This document shows positions 61,132 to 64,000 of a DNA stretch of 64,000 nucleotides, piece by piece (within the stretch, counting starts at the first letter, position 1; the number at the start of each line of letters is the position of its first letter). Below the pieces are notes generated by a model. That model worked only from the letters and a program-made list of their open reading frames with translations, was not told the DNA's origin and ran no database searches. The DNA is from an uncultured Oscillospiraceae bacterium (lineage in GTDB: Bacteria; Bacillota; Clostridia; Oscillospirales; Oscillospiraceae). Position numbers and translations under genes: made by a program. The stretch is taken from the NCBI GenBank assembly GCA_934591635.1, contig CAKTPI010000004.1, positions 1 through 64,000 on the forward strand, in the 5' to 3' direction.

Positions 61132-62304
61132 TCATTTTTTCTTCCGCAGCAGCAGGATGGACATCACCAGCACCACCGGGAATACAGCGCCGGCCAAAAG
61201 GCCGGACTTCAGGTTGTCCCCCGCATTCTGAGTCACCTGCCCCACAAGATACGGGCCAACGGAACCGCCCAGGTCACCTGCCATGGCCAGCAGGGCAAAC
61301 ATCGCCGTGCCGCCCAGAGGAATCGCACTGGAGGTGATGCTGATGGTGCCGGGCCACATGATGCCAACGGAGAAGCCGCACAGCACACAGCCGATCAGGC
61401 CCAAAACCGGGCTGCCTCCCAGGGCCGCCAGCAGATAGCAGGCCAGGCACAGCAGGCCGGAGGCTGCCATGAATTTCATCAAGTCCATCTTCTCACCGAA
61501 TTTTCCGTAGAAGACCCGGCTGATGCCCATGGTCACTGCAAACAGGCAGGGGCCTACAATATCGCCCACATTCTTCGGAAGCCCCAGGGCTGCCTCCACA
61601 TAGGCCGACGCCCACTGGGACATAGAGAGCTCACTGGCCCCCGCGCAGACCATCAGCACAATGGCGATCCAGAACCGCGGGATGGAAAACAGCTTGCCAA
61701 TGGACAGCCCCTGCCCCTCATCCGTCAGATGCTCAATGGGGCAGGTAGCAAAATTAAACACATTATAAATCGGCACAATGGCCCACAGGCAGGCCAGCAC
61801 CCGCCACTTTTCAATGCCAAACACGGCAAAGAACAAGGTGGAGATGGCAATGACACCCACGCTGCCCCAGCAATAGAAGGAATGGAGCAGGCTCATCACA
61901 CTGTCCTTATTGGGGAAGGGGCAGGCTTCCACAATAGGACTTGCCAGCACTTCGATCAGGCCGCTGCCCAAGGCATAGATCACCACGCTGATCAAAATAC
62001 CCACATAGGGATTTCCTGTGATCTCCGGCAGCACCGCTAGGCCCACCAAGCCAACCGCTGCCAGGATTTCCGACGCCACCACACTGACCCGGTAACCGAT
62101 CCTATCCACATACTTGGCGCAGAACAAATCCACCAGCAGCTGTGTGAAGAAAAATGCTGTGGGAATCAGGGCGATTTTGCCCAACGGAACATCATACGTC
62201 GTGTGCAGGGTGAGGAAAATCAGGGGTGCAAAATTTGCAGTAATGGCCTGGGTGATGAACGCCAGGTAACATGCCAGCAGGGTTTTTCGGTATTTCTGTT
62301 CCAT
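61132..62304 (-). CDS. MFS transporter
   Basis: 390 residues, twelve helices with a short central loop. The helix 2-3 motif reads CAKYVDRIGYRVSV, and YGKFGEKMDLMKFM repeats it in the second half. It resembles the FucP/Fsr-like sugar or fosmidomycin transporters, but the substrate is not clear from sequence. The promoter at 62337-62364 makes it a single-gene unit, with its stop overlapping the region of the shared terminator. Confidence 0.88.
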   Translation of the reverse strand: MEQKYRKTLLACYLAFITQAITANFAPLIFLTLHTTYDVPLGKIALIPTAFFFTQLLVDLFCAKYVDRIGYRVSVVASEILAAVGLVGLAVLPEITGNPYVGILISVVIYALGSGLIEVLASPIVEACPFPNKDSVMSLLHSFYCWGSVGVIAISTLFFAVFGIEKWRVLACLWAIVPIYNVFNFATCPIEHLTDEGQGLSIGKLFSIPRFWIAIVLMVCAGASELSMSQWASAYVEAALGLPKNVGDIVGPCLFAVTMGISRVFYGKFGEKMDLMKFMAASGLLCLACYLLAALGGSPVLGLIGCVLCGFSVGIMWPGTISITSSAIPLGGTAMFALLAMAGDLGGSVGPYLVGQVTQNAGDNLKSGLLAGAVFPVVLVMSILLLRKKK

Positions 62305-62336
62305 TGGGATGCCGCCTTCTCTTTCGTAATAATCTT

Positions 62337-62364
62337 ATTATATGGGGTTCCCATCAAAAGTCAA
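62337..62364 (-). promoter_or_regulatory. promoter of the MFS gene
   Basis: Minus strand: TTGACT at 62364-62359, 16 bases, TATAAT at 62342-62337. Confidence 0.8.
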
Positions 62365-62371
62365 GCCTGCA

Positions 62372-62409
62372 ACAAGTGCCCTGCCAGACGAAACCGGCAG
62401 GGCACTTGT
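62372..62409 (-). terminator. hairpin after the binding lipoprotein gene
   Basis: ACAAGTGCCCTGCC (62372-62385) pairs perfectly with GGCAGGGCACTTGT (62396-62409), starting seven bases after the stop. On the minus strand it is followed by TGCAGG, so the T run is poor, but it insulates the MFS promoter. Confidence 0.6.
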
Positions 62410-62415
62410 GCGGGC

Positions 62416-63693
62416 TTATTCGCTTACGGGATTGGCACAATAACCGGCAAAGGCTTCGGCTGCCTCTTCCGGGGTCTGATAAAGCCCCGCGCCATACTCA
62501 TTGCAGGTTTTCGTAAAGGCCAGGCGGATAAAGCCGGGAATGGAGCCATCATTGACAAAGCTCGCCTGGATATTCTTGGCTTTGTACAGGCCCTGATAGC
62601 GGGCATCAGCGTCATTCACCGCCACAGAGGGCATGCCCTTGATGCTGGCCATGGAGCTGAGCCACTGGGACGTCATGAGGAATCGGAGGAATTCCACCGC
62701 CAAGTCCTTGTTGTCGCTGTTCTTATTTACAGAAAAACCATACCAGCTCTCGTTATAGGCATAGGCGCCGGTATCGCCCACAGGCGGATAAACAAACGAA
62801 TAGGTAAAGGGATTGGCCGCAAAGGTTTCGGACTTGGTCTCCCGCTTTTTCATGCCGCTGACGCACTCGGACGTACAGACATAGAAGGGTACATTTCCCT
62901 CAAAGAAGTTCAGAATAGAACCGTCGTAGTTATCCGCAGGGTAGGTGCAGTTTTGCTCATAATCCGTATATCCATTGGAAACAAACTCCTCCAGCCGCTG
63001 GAACACCGGCAGCATCACATCCCCGGCGCCGGCCTTGCCGCTGCGCAGGGCCTCCACAGCCTCCGAATCGGCAGCCAGCACGTTCATTGCCATGTTCAGC
63101 ATCAATTCCCCATACAGGTGCTGCTCGGAACCCTGGAGCGGAATATACCCCTCTTCTTTCAGGGCCTGCATGCAGCTGAGCATCTCCTGGTAATTGGTGG
63201 GAACCGTCAGGCCCTCGTTTTTCAGCAGGGTCTCATTCACCACCACGCCGCAGGGATTCATGGCCAGGGGCAGCCGAACCAGCTTGCCATCCACGGTGCA
63301 ACCCTTCAGCGCCTCCGGCAGGACAGCGCTCAAATCCATGTCCTCCTGTGAAAGATCCAGGCACCATTCCAGCGCATCGATATCCGGCAGATCCGGTCGG
63401 TTTACATTCCGATCGTCAGTCATGAAAATGTCAGTATTCTCGTTGTTGCGCAGATACTCCGGCAGCAGGAAAATGGTGTTGTGGTCATACAGGATGGTCA
63501 CATTGGGATACAGCTCGGCAAAGGCGTTGATGGCCTGATCCAGCGCCTCGAAATTTCCCATGAACCCCGCAATGTTCAGTGTTGCCGTCTGCTGGGTGTC
63601 CAGGCGCGGCTTAAAGGCAGTCTGCTTTTTGCCGCAGGCGCACAGGCTCAACAGGGTCAGCACAACCAGGGAAAGCGCAAGGATTCGCTTCAT
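62416..63693 (-). CDS. extracellular solute-binding lipoprotein (family 1 type)
   Basis: 425 residues. Lipobox LSLCACGK. The mature domain is the two-lobed binding fold of the sugar-binding family 1 type: LNIAGFMGNFEALDQAINAFAELYPNVTI at the start, LPLAMNPCGVVVNETLL in the middle, SWYGFSVNKNSDNKDLAVEFLRFL at the end. Its ATG overlaps the stop of the upstream receiver-domain gene, and no ABC permease follows. It may therefore be a sensory partner of that signalling protein rather than a transport component; this is inference. Confidence 0.87.
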   Translation of the reverse strand: MKRILALSLVVLTLLSLCACGKKQTAFKPRLDTQQTATLNIAGFMGNFEALDQAINAFAELYPNVTILYDHNTIFLLPEYLRNNENTDIFMTDDRNVNRPDLPDIDALEWCLDLSQEDMDLSAVLPEALKGCTVDGKLVRLPLAMNPCGVVVNETLLKNEGLTVPTNYQEMLSCMQALKEEGYIPLQGSEQHLYGELMLNMAMNVLAADSEAVEALRSGKAGAGDVMLPVFQRLEEFVSNGYTDYEQNCTYPADNYDGSILNFFEGNVPFYVCTSECVSGMKKRETKSETFAANPFTYSFVYPPVGDTGAYAYNESWYGFSVNKNSDNKDLAVEFLRFLMTSQWLSSMASIKGMPSVAVNDADARYQGLYKAKNIQASFVNDGSIPGFIRLAFTKTCNEYGAGLYQTPEEAAEAFAGYCANPVSE

Positions 63694-64000
63694 TTTTGTT
63701 CCTCTTTTCTATGTAATGTTCCGTTTTTCGCCTTGCTAAGGTACCGCAACACCCGAGCCATATCAATGGGTTTGGAAATGTGCCCATCCATTCCTGCCTC
63801 TTCGCAGGCATGAATATCCTCAGCAAAGGCATCGGCAGTCATGGCAACCACCGGGATGTCACGCACATAGGGATTGGTGCTGGCCCGCAGGCAGCGGGTT
63901 GCCTCCCGGCCGTTCATCTGCGGCATCTGAATATCCATCAGCACCACATCGTAGCGGGGCGACTGGGGATTCTCCAGCTGCTCCACACAATTGCGCCCGT
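63690..64000 (-). CDS. receiver domain at the C-terminus of a hybrid kinase or response regulator (partial)
   Basis: The last 103 residues of a gene that continues past the right edge. They form most of a receiver domain: phospho-acceptor in VVLMDIQMPQMNG, then PVVAMTADAF and the conserved Lys in HISKPID, followed by a short tail. NGREATRCLR and the AGMDGHISKP form are typical of hybrid histidine kinases where the receiver is at the end. The stop overlaps the ATG of the binding lipoprotein as ATGA. Confidence 0.85.
   Translation of the reverse strand, partial: GRNCVEQLENPQSPRYDVVLMDIQMPQMNGREATRCLRASTNPYVRDIPVVAMTADAFAEDIHACEEAGMDGHISKPIDMARVLRYLSKAKNGTLHRKEEQK

Overview
The window looks like chromosome of a spore-forming, low-oxygen Gram-positive of the class Clostridia, most like the Oscillospiraceae. 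Reasons: roughly 55-60 % GC by eye; sporulation genes (SipL-type SPOCS/LysM protein, SpoVT, a Spo0A effector-domain protein); lipoprotein signals instead of outer-membrane genes; strong AGGAGG ribosome sites; and sigma-A promoters close to TTGACA-17-TATAAT. I see no rRNA, tRNA, CRISPR array, insertion sequence, integrase or phage gene. The genus assignment is inference.

Layout. 0-9 kb: a secreted protein, sipL, a MATE exporter, then a leftward trmB-mnmG-M14 peptidase-HAD operon. 9-14 kb: a leftward branched-chain amino acid ABC operon (livKHMGF) preceded by an Ile/Leu/Val-rich 57-residue reading frame and an intrinsic terminator, which resembles an attenuator. 14-20 kb: a class B PBP coupled to an FHA-FtsW/RodA fusion, endonuclease IV, a WYL regulator and small membrane or lipoproteins. 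20-29 kb: a phosphate island with a Na/Pi cotransporter, pstSCAB-phoU and phoB-phoR. Its two promoters share the same TTTACA repeat spacing, a probable PhoB operator. 29-40 kb: an elongasome operon (maf-mreC-mreD-mrdA without mreB), a U32 peptidase, a PstS-like domain fused to a WG-type repeat region, and typA.

40-45 kb: malic enzyme, then three DNA-binding regulators in a row: a tandem-duplicated XRE protein with a tandem operator repeat over its own -10, a receiver-less Spo0A-like protein, and SpoVT. Between the first two lies about 175 bases of nested hairpins. 45-50 kb: a broken acetyltransferase; a DegV (FakB-type) / MarR pair facing a free-standing FakA C-terminal-like domain across interleaved promoters; ROK glucokinase; a flippase-like protein; phosphatidylserine synthase and decarboxylase. 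50-58 kb: glucuronate isomerase, an amidohydrolase, a lipoprotein, a three-gene two-component operon with an unknown membrane-anchored partner, and a diguanylate cyclase.

58-64 kb: a lysine riboswitch with terminator leads a polar amino acid ABC transporter (binding protein, permease, ATPase), which predicts lysine as substrate. Then come an MFS transporter and an extracellular binding lipoprotein translationally coupled to a receiver-domain protein that runs off the right edge.

The most unusual items are the receiver-less Spo0A beside the duplicated XRE regulator, the liv leader, the shared Pho operator, the mini-lipoprotein that is only a signal peptide plus a Thr/Glu/Ala linker, and the PstS-WG fusion.
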